Shown piece after piece: positions 35,830 through 46,915 of a DNA stretch of 64,000 nucleotides (its first letter is position 1; each line of letters begins with the position of its first letter). Origin of the DNA: Distichodus sexfasciatus. Its lineage: Eukaryota; Chordata; Actinopteri; Characiformes; Distichodontidae. Both the position numbers and the translations under genes were made by a program. The stretch covers positions 377,032-441,031 of the forward strand of contig JAVGVS010000295.1 in assembly GCA_032718565.1 (NCBI GenBank). Direction: 5' to 3'. The notes below the pieces were generated by a model. The model ran no database searches, was not told the DNA's origin, and saw only the letters and a program-made list of their open reading frames with translations.

Positions 35830-36260
35830 CCCGCACCACCCCCCTTTCTTTTTTGCAGGTGAATTTAACAGCATCACGCGCAATGAAGCCCAGACCCTCC
35901 CTAATCTTCCCAAAAGACTCTCTTAATAATGCAGCGGAACTCAATTGAATGAGGTGAACAAGATGAGCTCTAAAATACAGCACAATGAGGAGACTGACCT
36001 GGAGGAAAGGAATAAAGATCTAATCCCATTGGCAGGAGACCTGACTGACTCCCTTGAACCTTTTTTCCCTCAAGACTGATAAAAAAGTTGTTAATGAGCG
36101 CCGCTAACACTGCATCAGTTTTTAGAGATAATAGGTTGCGGACTTGAGTCACGTGGGCCTGGAGTCGACTCTGCGCCTTACTGAGAGGTGCTAAGTGAAA
36201 TGCAAAAACACACTTGATATTGTCTTCAAGAAAGGTAGAACTCGGCTTCAATAACTAATC
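35830..36260. promoter_or_regulatory. Candidate conserved noncoding element / enhancer 11
   Basis: Unique DNA with CTTAATAATGC near 35922, CTCAATTGAATG near 35940 and TTAATGAGCGCCGCTAAC near 36091. No exon was seen. Confidence 0.33.
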
Positions 36261-37643
36261 AGGTGGTATCAGCCTCTGTAGCTTTATTAATAAAGTTGCA
36301 TCCCAATTCTTATATTGCACTGTTATCAAATTCTAATTTCATGCCTTTTGCTTATTATTTTAAATGTACAAATATACATCTACAGCTTTATCAAAAATTC
36401 TAGTAATGCCATGTTGTGGTGAATTAATTTCAAACCAGGATTAAGCCATGCTCATTGGCCTAATGGGAAAAACTAAGACAAATAATTACAAACGTCTTCC
36501 ATGCCAAACATTGCAGGGGGGTTGGCAACCTAAGTGTTAAGTAATGCACTAAGCACATGGAGCTTGATTTTTGAAGAGCAGATTATGCTAAAAATTGCTC
36601 GTTGACTGGAGGCTAGTGGAGCGAACTTAACCTATCCTCCATCACAACTTCCACCACCCCCAGCATACCCTCGACCCCCCAACATCCATCCCCAGGCAAA
36701 TACACAGAGACTGGCCTAAAGACAGGTCCCCATGTATAATGGATTGTTGCTCTGAAGCCATATTTCTAGAGCAATTACAACTTGCATGCAAAGAGTCACA
36801 CAACAGGTGGCTGTGCTAGCCAGACCAATCCTCAAAGATCGATCAACCTGGTAATTAGGTGCTTAAAACCAAAAATCACTAAAAACAAAACTTTTGACTT
36901 TATTAAAATATTATTCTGACACAAAAATATTTTATATAATGGGTATTAATAGATATCAACAAATGGGCTTTTGATTTTCTCATAACATAAATACAAATCT
37001 CATTCCTGTATTAAAAATATTTTGACAATGTTAAATTATGCTCATTATTTCATATTCACAAAGACCCTTAGCAAGCAAAATAGAAAAAACAGAATCATTT
37101 GACCTGACACACCAGCAAAAATATTCAAAGGCCCAACTCCATGCACCAAATAGCCAGATGAGCTCTGATTGGGAAATGGTCTGATATTATGAAAAAAGAA
37201 AACATCTCCGAGCAAATTATTTCAAAAGGGGAGATCTTTCGCTGTTGCCAATGGTTACCACCACCACCACCAGAACAAACACATGCACGTTGGTTTTTTT
37301 CTCTCCATTAGTTTCTAAGCAACATGTTTCTGAACATTGTATTTTAACCTGTCACACTGATATTCAAAGAAGACAACAAATAGAAGTTCCTGTCTTTAGG
37401 AGTAATATTTCATAATTGTGGATGTTTATTTGATTATTGTGAACAAGAAAATCACTTCCATTATTTTTTCTGTTTTTTTCCATTTGTGACATGTTCCTCA
37501 TAAATCATTCATCGTGTAAATTCATTCGCCATGTCTTTATGCATGTTCACCAGTAGCAAATCACATTGAAAGAGTCTGTGAGGTTTAGCTCAAGTTCAAA
37601 CTCACTGGTTTCTTATCGGGGTTTTTTATTTGTTATTAAGCTG
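36261..37643. other. Intergenic, no gene seen
   Basis: The part at 36420-36860 is balanced and unrepetitive (GGTAATTAGGTGC near 36850) and might be regulatory. The remainder is AT-rich with nothing recognised. Confidence 0.35.
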
Positions 37644-38055
37644 GAGATCAAATTATTACTCCAAACGGAGCTTAATTGTTGCTGTGTGCTACACGTTGGA
37701 CACGTTGTCACCTGGCCAGTCTGAAGATTGTATAAGAACTTGGTTACAACAGGACAGACCGGACAAAGCCCTCCCCCGCCGACATAGACATTGTAGCGTG
37801 CCATCTTGGCGAAACCGCTAAAAGAGCACGGAAACAGGTGCCCCGAGTCGGCACCTGCTCTCCGTCTCTGTAGTCATCGCCATCAACTTGCAGCATTAGC
37901 TTTGAGTTTTATTTCTTTATTAATTAATATTTTGATTAATTATTATTTTATTAAAATTTATTTTTCTTTTTTAATTGGGGTTATTTGTTGGTTGTTGAGA
38001 TCAAATTATTACTCCAAACGGAGCTTAATTGTTATGTGTTCTACATGTTGACACA
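37644..38055. repeat. Direct duplication flanking dispersed repeat D, copy 2
   Basis: A 37-bp block starting GAGATCAAATTATTACTCC is identical at 37644-37680 and 37997-38033. Similarity continues about 25 bp further (TGTGYTCTACAYGTTG...GACAC). The repeat unit is 353 bp and contains copy 2 of repeat D (37707-37899) plus an AT-rich spacer. This could be a terminal-direct-repeat element or a segmental tandem duplication. Confidence 0.8.
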
Positions 38056-38829
38056 TTTCTCGAAAGCCAGACAAACCCTCAGGTCAAGAGGGCTGCCAGA
38101 AAAATCACTGGCTAGACTTAGCAGACTTGAGTGAGCCATCTGCCAAGGGAGGACCAGGGTTGGCTGACAGCTCACCCTGATTACTCATGGTGGTTGACTC
38201 AGCAAGAGAGCGGGCCTGATTCGACTGAGTATTTCTGAACGTTCAAACCTCCTACTGACACATTACGAACACACACACTAACACACACTTGTGTACACAC
38301 AAGCATAAAGCCGCGTACTTACATTCTTGTACACATACAGGCACGCACCCCTGCTCTTTTGTTTCTCTCTCTCCTCTCCATTCCATTTATTTATCTCTCC
38401 TCAGTATAACACCAATCTGTATCATATTCTACAACAATACTCAGACAAGTTTACCAAGGGTACTCCTTCTGTGGATGGAGCCTTCTCTGGATGATGCTTT
38501 CATTACACATGTGGTTCTCCACCTACCCTGGACTGTTCCTGATGTCCAAGAGTCCCCACGTTGCAAAAATCTTTGGCCAGTTAACCATTTAATCTGCATC
38601 AGAGATCTGACATTTAACTGTATATAGTCTTTAATGAGGCTTTTTCCTCATTGTGTGGATATGGATATATTATACACTATCATAAATCATAATTTCCACA
38701 CAAAACCCCATGTTTAAAGTTTTAGTTTTAGGTACTGAGTCTGCCTGAAGCCAAATTACAGCCGCTCTTGTTCTTGCATTGGCACCCTCTGCTGTTGAAA
38801 TGGCTTCCATCATTAGCCATATGAGCTAA
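38056..38829. other. Intergenic, nothing recognised
   Basis: Unique DNA with CA-rich parts at 38268-38345. No gene was seen. Confidence 0.4.
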
Positions 38830-39470
38830 ACATCCTGCCAAATGTAAATTAAAGATGAAATTAGTCAGTAGCGGCCGTGGCCCTTGGTAAGTATTTCACT
38901 CCTTTTCCTTCAGGGAATGTGCAGGTGCTAACATGGGCACCTAATTGAGTATCAGAACCAATTAATCATGGAGAGGAATGAATAGCTTCACTGTATTCCT
39001 TTTTCTTGCCTACAGTCTTGTCTCTATTAGTTCTAGCAAGAAGTGATACGCCATTTCCAGGTGTTGCTCTCATTCTCTTTTTTGTCAGTCCCTCCTCCCC
39101 GTGGCCGCGAGCCGAGCTAAACGTCTGCGGCGAACTGTAATGTCCTGTCCTGGAGCAATTACTATCTCTCCATCTCCTCCATCTTGCATTCCAGCATAAT
39201 GCCGTTACAGTTCAGACCTGCACGTATCTCTCTGGCATCAACTCATCAGTCGAGCTCTCCTCCTCTCTTCCTCTCAGGGCTGCTTCCCCATCCAATCAGC
39301 TGCCAATCCCCTTTTCCAGCCCCACTTCCTGCCGTTGGAACACTAGTATTATTCATTGACCCTTCACACGCCAATATATGGACAATTAACCTTGTTTGAT
39401 AATACATTTGGAAAATTAATGGCAGGCTGTCATGCGAGCTGGATTGTGACAAAAAACCGAGCCAAGAATA
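38830..39470. promoter_or_regulatory. Candidate conserved noncoding element / enhancer 12
   Basis: It contains CACCTAATTGAG near 38938, CCAATTAATCATGG near 38958, GAGCAATTACTATC near 39153, GACAATTAACC near 39380 and AAATTAATGGC near 39412, with a GC block at 39095-39135. No repeat or exon is visible. Confidence 0.42.
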
Positions 39471-40917
39471 AAGCCTGAGAGGAATGTCTCCATCCGCCTC
39501 CAAATCTCTCCCTAGTACCTGATTTCGTGAGAGAGCGGGGAAAAGGATGCTAAATTACCCCCAGCTCTGTGCACTACTTTAATTACAGCCTTCGAGACAA
39601 GAGAAGGGCTCCATTGATGTGCAGATGAGGGTGGACTGCTGGATGGGTGTCGAGCTGAAAAGAACACCATGTTTTGGTGGTTTGCTGTCAAAAGAACAGC
39701 TGGGTTGCCATTTTTCTCTCAAATTAGATTTCGGCAAAGCAATGCAATATGAGGCTGTCGATGAGGGGCTAAAAAATCTCAAAAGTTATTTTTTTTCGCC
39801 CTCTTCTCTTTTAAAGAAAAACATAGTCACAAGAGCAACAGAGGAAAACAATCTAGAGTTGTAAGACTAGCCGGAGACAAGTGAGGAAGTAAAACATAGT
39901 CATTCGTTGGGGGTTCAAAGGTTGAATTGAGACGTTCGTAGGCAGGATATGTCTTCAATTTTGCCTATTCATGGCTCTCTTTAACACACCGTAGTTCCCT
40001 TATCAACAGCAATATAGCATTTCCATTCAAATAAATATTCAAATAGACTGTTTTGCATGGAAAAATAACACTAACATACGAATAAAAACGGGCCGGCAAA
40101 AAAATGTTCCTACAGAAGATAGGTTTAGAGTATCCGTCACACCGTAGCTGCAGGTGCGAGAGCAAAAGGACACCCTTGTCCGGTGACATGGTGGAGCAAG
40201 AAGCCAGAAGAAAGATATTGACCTCTCTCTGTTTGTTTTCAGTGTACTGGTAAAAAGGCTCTGTGGGGAAACACGCAGGTCACTGATAGCCCTGTAGCCA
40301 TGTCTGAGAGGGAAGCTCCACCCCAAAGTGAACCTTCTGACCTGAAAGTGATGAGAGAAGGCAACACACACACACACTCACACACATATGTTCATTAGAT
40401 GCTGGTGTCTCTTAAGAGGGTCATAGTGCTTTTCACCCCTGGATAAAAGTGGAATTTTCTGCGTCTTTAAAATCAGGTAGACAATTCCTGTTCCGAGTGC
40501 CTACCTGCAAAAATCACCAACACAATCAGTCCTATTCATTATCCTTCATAAACAGAGCATACTTTGATGTGATGTGACCTTGTTATTATGTGTCACACGT
40601 AATAAATGATCTGCTACAGCAGCTGCTGATTAGTTTAATCAGTGCGGCCAATGACAAATGAATCAAAAAATGTTTCTCTGCTTCTCTGGGCCAAACATTC
40701 CAAATACTAATTGCTGTATTAAGTAATTGAGTGTATGCTGTATCTCCACATTTCTGTTTAGACAGAGTCTGCAAAACAAAATGTTTTTTATATCATTTTT
40801 TTAATTATACAAAACAAAATGGACAATTTCATTACAGGAAGCGAAAATATTTTATGCTTAAAGATGAACTAAACACCCTTTTGTCATATAACAAAGTGAA
40901 TCAATGAAACATACAAA
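39471..40917. other. Intergenic, no gene seen
   Basis: Unique DNA. The part at 39530-39740 is balanced with TTTAATTACAGCC near 39578 and may prolong the preceding island. Confidence 0.35.
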
Positions 40918-40940
40918 CATAATAATAATAATAATAATAA

Positions 40941-40985
<45 letters not shown>
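40918..40985. repeat. AAT microsatellite
   Basis: An AAT run with one single-base slip near 40940. Confidence 0.98.
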
Positions 40986-41369
40986 TAGTAGCAATAGTAG
41001 TACAGATTCGTTCATCTTATTCAGGTTACAGTTTTAGATTTTTCCAACCACAATATTACAGGTTTTCAAACTGTGTAAAGGCATTGTCTAGATCCTCTGA
41101 GGGAATATTTAATCATTTCCAACTTTAGAAACAGTATAATATAAATAATAAAAGGTATTTTCCCTGAGTTTCGTGTCATTATTAAAGTTTAGCCTACATA
41201 AGATAAACTTCAGCTAGCCTGAGAGGAGGGAAAAACTCCCAGTGACAAGTTGCACTGACACAATAGATGTCCGCTCTCTCCACTGCCTCCCTTCCCAGCT
41301 CTTGCCCCTTGTCTTTTCACATTTCTGATTAGCAGCCACATTCTATCACTCCACAGACAACTCAATTTT

Positions 41370-41770
41370 CATTTTGGGGGGAGGAGACGGTACGGGTGAC
41401 AGCGTGAGGCCAGGGAAGCGTTGCGAAAGACCCCAACGGGCCGGCTGGCGAAGCTGATAATTAGACTCTGCCGAACCGTCGGGGTCAAAGAGGCAGAATT
41501 ATTTGGCTTGTGTAGACAGCAATTTCCACAAGCCACACGAGACGAGTTATCGCAAGCTGTTGCACATGTGCACCGGGGAAGCCTCGCGACCCGGGTCGGA
41601 GTCGATCCTGTATTCCCTACAGAAATTCGAATATTGAAAGCAACAACGGACCAGGGGACTGGAGCATTTAATTTGACTCCTTCCGAGGGAATGGCCTGCC
41701 TTGCCTGTCAATTTCCGGTGCTAGTTCACAGCTCTGACACTGCCTGATAATCACGCCGGGGCCGTATTAC
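41370..41770. promoter_or_regulatory. Candidate conserved noncoding element / enhancer 13 (strongest)
   Basis: A sharply bounded GC-balanced island between AT-rich flanks. It has TAATTA at 41458-41463, GAATTATTTGGC near 41496, the palindrome TGCACATGTGCA at 41571-41582 (an E-box), GCATTTAATTTGAC near 41663 and CCTGATAATCACG near 41743. A 108-codon plus-strand frame (41421-41747) fills it but has no upstream splice partner or family resemblance. I favour an enhancer over an exon. Confidence 0.48.
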
Positions 41771-42839
41771 ATGTTTTTTTTCCTCCTCTCACACTCTTTT
41801 TCTCTCTTTTTTCCTTTCTGAGGACAGAGCTGTGCATTGGGGTTGATGGTCATGTCGCCTTCACTTAGGCTATCATAAGTGGCAGAATTTAATGATGAGG
41901 TTGCTGTCCCTTGTGCATGCTCTCGCACTCCACTCCGAACAAAAGGTGGAGTTTTTTCCCGAGCCGGGCAGAGATGGAGTGCTAGCGGGAGTGCATTAGA
42001 GCTCGTCGGCCAAGGTGCCGGTTCTCGTGCAGTTTTGAGACAGTGGATTGCATGATTCATTCATACGAGAGGTTGGGGGTTAAAGCTAGAGGCAAAGTTG
42101 AACTACAAATGACTAGCTTTCTTCTGTCCACCTTGGTTGTGAAATCTGTGGAATTATGAGATTGTCCGTGGTGGGTGTGGGGTGTTTTTTTTCTCTGACA
42201 GTCCAAGTAAGGCTTTGCACATCCCGCTGAACTGAGCCTGTACGGGCCAGTTGTCTAGAAACCTACAAAAATAGTATTTCAAAGGGGGAAAAATCTCAGT
42301 AATTTCTTTCTTAAAGGGAGTATCAGTCAAGAGATGAGTATGCTTTAGTGTTTGCATGTTTGGAACACATCTTACAAAATCAAGTTCAGCACTGAAGATC
42401 AACACTCTAAGGATCAATTTCATGCACTCTGTGCTGCCTTCATTTAGCATAGAAAGTACTGATTATGATTTGTTCCTGCATAACACAAGCGCCCAAATTT
42501 CATTGAGACCCAATAGCATGCGAATATGTTTCCAAAAAACTTTTATTCCAATTACTTTTAGGATCTGTAGAATCTATGTATTCTGAATTCAAGGTCGTAT
42601 ATAACCATAAGACCAGTATTGGCAGTAGAGCTCATAAAATACCATATGCATTACATATTGTCAGAATTACGGCTTCCATTTGAGCCCCCAACTTGCAAAT
42701 ATGTTTACCTCTTTACAGACACAACAAAACGAGCAAAAGTTGGAAAAGTTGTGAGGAATTCTTTCAGGAAGCCGTTTTTCCGAGAACGTGTTTTTGCCAG
42801 ACAGGGGCTGTTGCAGTGGCAGTGGATGCAAACAGGGGG
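41771..42839. other. Intergenic, no gene seen
   Basis: The left third (41850-42060) is balanced and unrepetitive. The rest is AT-rich with nothing recognised. Confidence 0.38.
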
Positions 42840-43080
42840 GGACAGCTGTGTAATTATGCTATTTTTACTGCCAGCAGCTCAGTGTGCGAGAGGAGAATTA
42901 GCATCACACCTGTGCATAATTGGCTAAATTAGCTTTGCATAATACCGGGGGCTCGGAGCGGCGTTGGCCGCTGGAGGAGGAGGGAGTGGCGCGTGGAGAA
43001 ACGCAGGAGTTGTTTGGACTCCCCCTGGAATTTTAGTCTGAGAGAAGAAAAGCATGGCCTGTAATCTTATAGCTCAGGCC
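42840..43080. promoter_or_regulatory. Candidate conserved noncoding element / enhancer 14
   Basis: It holds GTAATTATGC near 42852, GAATTAGCATCAC near 42895 and a run at 42913-42944 with TAATTGG, AAATTAGC and TTTGCATAAT (POU/octamer-like). A GC-rich segment follows directly. There is no repeat and no exon. Confidence 0.45.
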
Positions 43081-43647
43081 AAGAGTGCAATCGAGGACCC
43101 CCCTTGCATGTGTTGTCAAACAATAGGCGAGTGGAGATGCTGATCTGGTTCTCTTGGATCTGCTTGAGCAGGAAAAAAGGGGCAAACAACCCAGCACTTA
43201 TTTGCTTTAATTCAGTCCGCTGCTCCTCTGAGTGGAAAGGTCTTTTAAAGCACCTCGACAAACAGCCAACGTGAGAACAGAACCTGGATGATATACAAAC
43301 TGCAGGTCTCACTATCTGAGCAGGCTGTTGTCAGTTGTCTGGTTTTAGCTTATTTTGTAATGACCCTAAAGAGTAGTTTTCAAAAAACTGACTTTTTGCT
43401 CATGCACATAATTGTGGTTGAGAGTATGCCAAGAGTGGCATTGTGAAAACAAAACAAAATTCCCTTTGTGTTATTTCAAAGTGTGTTTATTTTGGACAAG
43501 TTCTGACCCAAATGTCCATTTCTAAAACAGGAACCTGGCCTTTGGGTATCATCTGATACTGAGTACTGATCTGATACCAGTGTTTCATTAATAAGCTACA
43601 CGTTCCACTGCGTGGAAGAAAATGGATTGTTTTTTTTAAGTCAGTGA
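43081..43647. other. Intergenic, nothing recognised
   Basis: Balanced unique DNA to about 43320, then AT-rich. No exon was seen. Confidence 0.4.
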
Positions 43648-43883
43648 TTCATTCATTATCCAAACCACAGGGCGCACAACCTCACCCAATTACACCTTAC
43701 ACGGCCAATTTAGAGTCACCAGTTAACCTACAGCGCAGGCTTTTGAAGGAAACCCAGCAGAAACCCACAGGGAGAGCATGCAAACGCCACACAGAAAGGC
43801 CCTACGGCTGACCTGGGAGTTGAACACAGGACCTTCTCACTGTGAGGTAGCAGTACTAACCACTGTGCCACCATGCCGCCTGT
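43648..43883 (-). repeat. SINE family B, minus-strand copy
   Basis: Read on the minus strand, the head (GCACAGTGGTTAGTACTGC then a CTCACAGTGAGAAGGTCC block) leads into GCATGCTCTCCC, the GTGGGTTTC region and the GGTGACTCTAAATTGGCC end. The order is the same as in 57499-57814. Confidence 0.85.
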
Positions 43884-43917
43884 GAGTCAGGGCTTATTTG
43901 ATGAATTTGATGTAAGC

Positions 43918-43988
43918 AGTACATGGGGAGCAGTGACTGGGGACGTTACCTTGCTCATGGGTACCTCTTTACCACACCTTACCAGTTA
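43918..43988 (-). repeat. SINE family A, truncated minus-strand copy
   Basis: Only the central GGGGAGCAGTGACTGGGGACG and TTGCTCATGGGTACCTC segments are clear. Confidence 0.6.
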
Positions 43989-44316
43989 AAATTTGAAAAT
44001 GTGACCCACCAACCACAGAAGCAGTCTAACTGGAAAAATAAATGAATTATTGTGCACAAGCGATTAATAAATCTATAAAATTACTAGGAATTACAAAGAC
44101 AGTGTAAAACCTTTAGTGCAACACAAAACTTGCCGGGAATTAAAATTTCAATATAATATAATGCGGCTGTAAATAATGAGAACAAAATGCAAACATTAAT
44201 TTCACATTTATTGTCACGAAGTAACACAGACTTGATACTTTAAACCACAATTCACACAAGTAATATAAACAAGTTATTAAATCAAACAGACCAGCTTAGG
44301 ACACCAAATTACTGAT

Positions 44317-44320
<4 letters not shown>
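43989..44320. other. Intergenic AT-rich DNA
   Basis: Nothing recognised. Confidence 0.45.

Positions 44321-44384
<64 letters not shown>
44321..44384. repeat. GT microsatellite
   Basis: A 64-bp uninterrupted GT run. Confidence 0.98.
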
Positions 44385-44386
<2 letters not shown>

Positions 44387-44940
44387 GGCTTATCTATCCA
44401 AAGTATATTTCTGCTTGTGTTTTGTCATAGATGATGCTTATTAAGAAAGGTGAGATCAAGCTATAGAGTGAGTTCGTATCGAACCTTAGATTGGTAGTTT
44501 ATGTGAATACAGTGCATGTGCACAGTTTTAACCAACAGAATATATGTGAATAACTGGTTGGGAGGGCAACTGTAAGAACCTGAAAAGAAGCCTTGTGATC
44601 CTATAGTTTACTATTGGCCAAACTCCTTAGTTGACAAGTAGACTTGAAATAAGGTCATATGAATTTGCTAAATTCATTACATTATGACCTACTGGCCAAA
44701 TAACCATCCTGCGACTGTTTAAATACAGTACCTATTCTGCAACATTGTTACTACACATATGATTTAGATTACAAAGCTTCTTCCAGTTTCCAGGTTTAGG
44801 ATGAGTACTTAAAATCTGTGCCCAAACATTACTGAAATATTACTTGGCTTCAACTGCTGGCGTCCAGATATACTCAAGTAAAAGTTGAAACTAGTTTAGC
44901 AGTTATTTTTACTGTTGGTGAACAGTAAAAAGCCTATAGA
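44385..44940. other. Intergenic AT-rich DNA
   Basis: Nothing recognised. Confidence 0.45.
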
Positions 44941-45105
44941 AGTTGTAGGTTCAAACCCAACTCTATCCTACCTCCAGCACTACCATCATTGGGCCCCTGA
45001 GCAAGACCCTTAAGTCCAGGTTGCTTCAGGGAGACTGTCCGTGTATTAAGTAACTCAGGGAAAAAGAGCATTGCTACACGGCAAAAATGTAAATGTAATG
45101 CATTT
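44941..45105 (+). repeat. SINE family C-like copy, plus strand
   Basis: It begins with a B-box-like GTAGGTTCAAACCCAACTC and continues with CATTGGGCCCCTGAGCAAGA, CTTAAGTCCAGGTTGCTTC, GGGAGACTGTCC and an ATGTAAATGTAATG end. The block order is that of the family, in plus orientation. Confidence 0.75.
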
Positions 45106-46293
45106 ATCAAAGGCAACCATCAAATGGAAAGTGGAGGCCCCACTGTAAAAGATATCTCATTGCATACCAAAGGAAAAGCTAAGTGAATTCAACCAGAATA
45201 ACTATTTAAAGTAATCATTAAATTGTTTAGCATGATGTGAAAGTGTGGTGAATTTAGCTAAATGACTAACATCTAACACTAACACTTTTAAGAATTGTAG
45301 TTGAATTATATATAGATTACATATGCGTTCATAGTAGATTATTTGATGTAATAATAGTAACAGGAGTGGTTGCTACTCACACCCCTCCAAATTATAATAT
45401 AAAGAGGAATGTTTCCCTGTTAAGTTGTTACCTCTAAGATTTTTTAAAAATTGTTATCTTTTATTTTAATGTGAAACTGAGACACAAGTGTCTTATATTT
45501 ATTTCCTAAGTTCATGTTAAAGTGAAATAAGCGTTTTCTATCACTTCTTAAAGGCAATTAGCTTAGGCACGACAGACCTTAGGGATCGTATATTTAAACC
45601 TGAGAAGTAGCAATGCTCCATCAAGTGGCTCTAAGATGTTAATGCATTTACTAGCTAGAGCCTTGCAGTTGAGAAATGTATTAATATGAAGTTGAATGTG
45701 ATGACTTTTATATATGTGATGACTTTAGAACAACAAAAAGTAAAAAAAACAAAAACAAAAACAAAAAAAAACAAATAACAAAACAAAACAAAAAAAACAG
45801 TATATTTTGCATTCTAAATGACACTAACGTAAACTTAACACACCAATAAGTAAATAAATAAGTAATGTTTCTAAATATACTATTGTATGATTATTAAATA
45901 TCTACTGGCGTTTTCTGAAAATTCACAATTTTACCAATGAGGTGCGTGACTGTGCTTTAAGATTCTTAAAAAAAAAAAAAAAAAAAAAGATTCACAGCTT
46001 AGCCATGTCTTTAATTTTTTTTTGTTGTGGTACAATTTTAGCTGAATAATTACATTCAAAGTCAACGATATAATCCATCTGTAAACAATATTAATTTAGT
46101 ATTATTTGATATTTATTCAATCACTATTTAGTATTTATTCAGTCATTCATATTCGAAATCATTATTAAACGGATGTCCGGCTCGTATTTAAAAGTCTAAA
46201 ACTACGCGGTTACAAGACTTTAATTCTGAAAATAAAGATATGGTATACAAGCCGGAAATGGGTGTTGACCTCAGGTGCCTTCTTTTTCTTAAC
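45106..46293. other. Intergenic, no gene seen
   Basis: AT-rich DNA with an A-rich AAAC-type low-complexity tract at 45735-45800 and a 21-bp poly-A run at 45968-45988. Nothing else is visible before the G2E3 promoter region. Confidence 0.5.
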
Positions 46294-46413
46294 GGCTACG
46301 TCCGATGACGCATACTTCCGCACTGTGCAGTATAGAAATATATGGAGTATATTTACCCTCTCGTTGCATTCACATACTAGTTGATAACGTAGTATGCGAT
46401 TCCGGACGAGGCC
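46294..46413. mobile_element. Short palindromic MITE at the G2E3 promoter
   Basis: The left end (GGCTACGTCCGATGACGCAT) and the reverse complement of the right end (GGCCTCGTCCGGAATCGCAT) form imperfect inverted repeats of about 25 bp around an AT-rich centre. These termini resemble a very common fish MITE with GGCTGCGTCCGAAAT-like ends. The element ends about 445 bp upstream of the G2E3 start codon. No clear target duplication is visible. Confidence 0.65.
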
Positions 46414-46857
46414 AATGTTTTGGTTTGAATTTAACCAACCAAAAGCAGCTCTGGGCGGGTTGTTCTAAACAGAGGGAATTTTGAAATTTAACGATTTGCC
46501 AGCTTTAAAGTTTCAATGAGTCTGATGGCAGTAGTTTAAAATCTAAATTATACATTCTTAACTCTGCGTCTTGATTGTCACCATTTTGAACTCTTTCGAA
46601 TTCTCTTGGAATTTTTGACTTTAGACGGCTAACCTGTTTAACGTTAGCTTTATCGCTCTCAGTCTTGATAGTGTCTGACGTTTAGTTAATGCTGTATTTA
46701 CCGATCAAAACGTCCTTAGCAATAGTTTAGCAATAGTAACGTTTTATTGGGACTGATGGTTTAAATCAAGCGCTCAAACAGCTGATCGGTTAAAAATACT
46801 AGAGCTGAAACGAATTTAGTTCGCGCAGACTCCTTTTGTACTACTTTTTGTCGCAAA
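46414..46857 (+). promoter_or_regulatory. G2E3: Likely G2E3 promoter and 5' UTR, with CHR-like motifs
   Basis: The region directly upstream of the start codon holds a GGGCGGG GC box (46453-46459). It also holds TTTGAA/TTCGAA words at 46424-46429, 46480-46485, 46585-46590 and 46595-46600, and an inverted CCAAT box (46746-46750). CHR elements (TTTGAA/TTCGAA) with CCAAT boxes are the known signature of G2/M genes controlled by DREAM/MMB complexes, which fits G2E3's cell-cycle expression. The words are short and expected by chance in AT-rich DNA. No TATA box or start site can be fixed. Confidence 0.5.
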
Positions 46858-46915
46858 ATGAAGTCTAAGAAGAAGAAATCCGCTGAAGCTCAGGACAACA
46901 TTGCTGCAGGCGACG
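46858..46915 (+). CDS. G2E3: G2E3 coding exon 1
   Basis: It encodes residues 1-19 and the first base of codon 20. The sequence is a lysine-rich start, [12 protein letters not shown], then an acidic stretch. The ATG is in good context (AAAATGA) and the donor GTAAAA follows at 46916. Being short and weakly conserved in the family, this exon is the least certain. Confidence 0.85.

Noticed and set aside
40918..40985. Regularly spaced repeats as a CRISPR-like array
   Set aside because: Trinucleotide microsatellite in a vertebrate genome; no spacer-repeat structure anywhere in the window.
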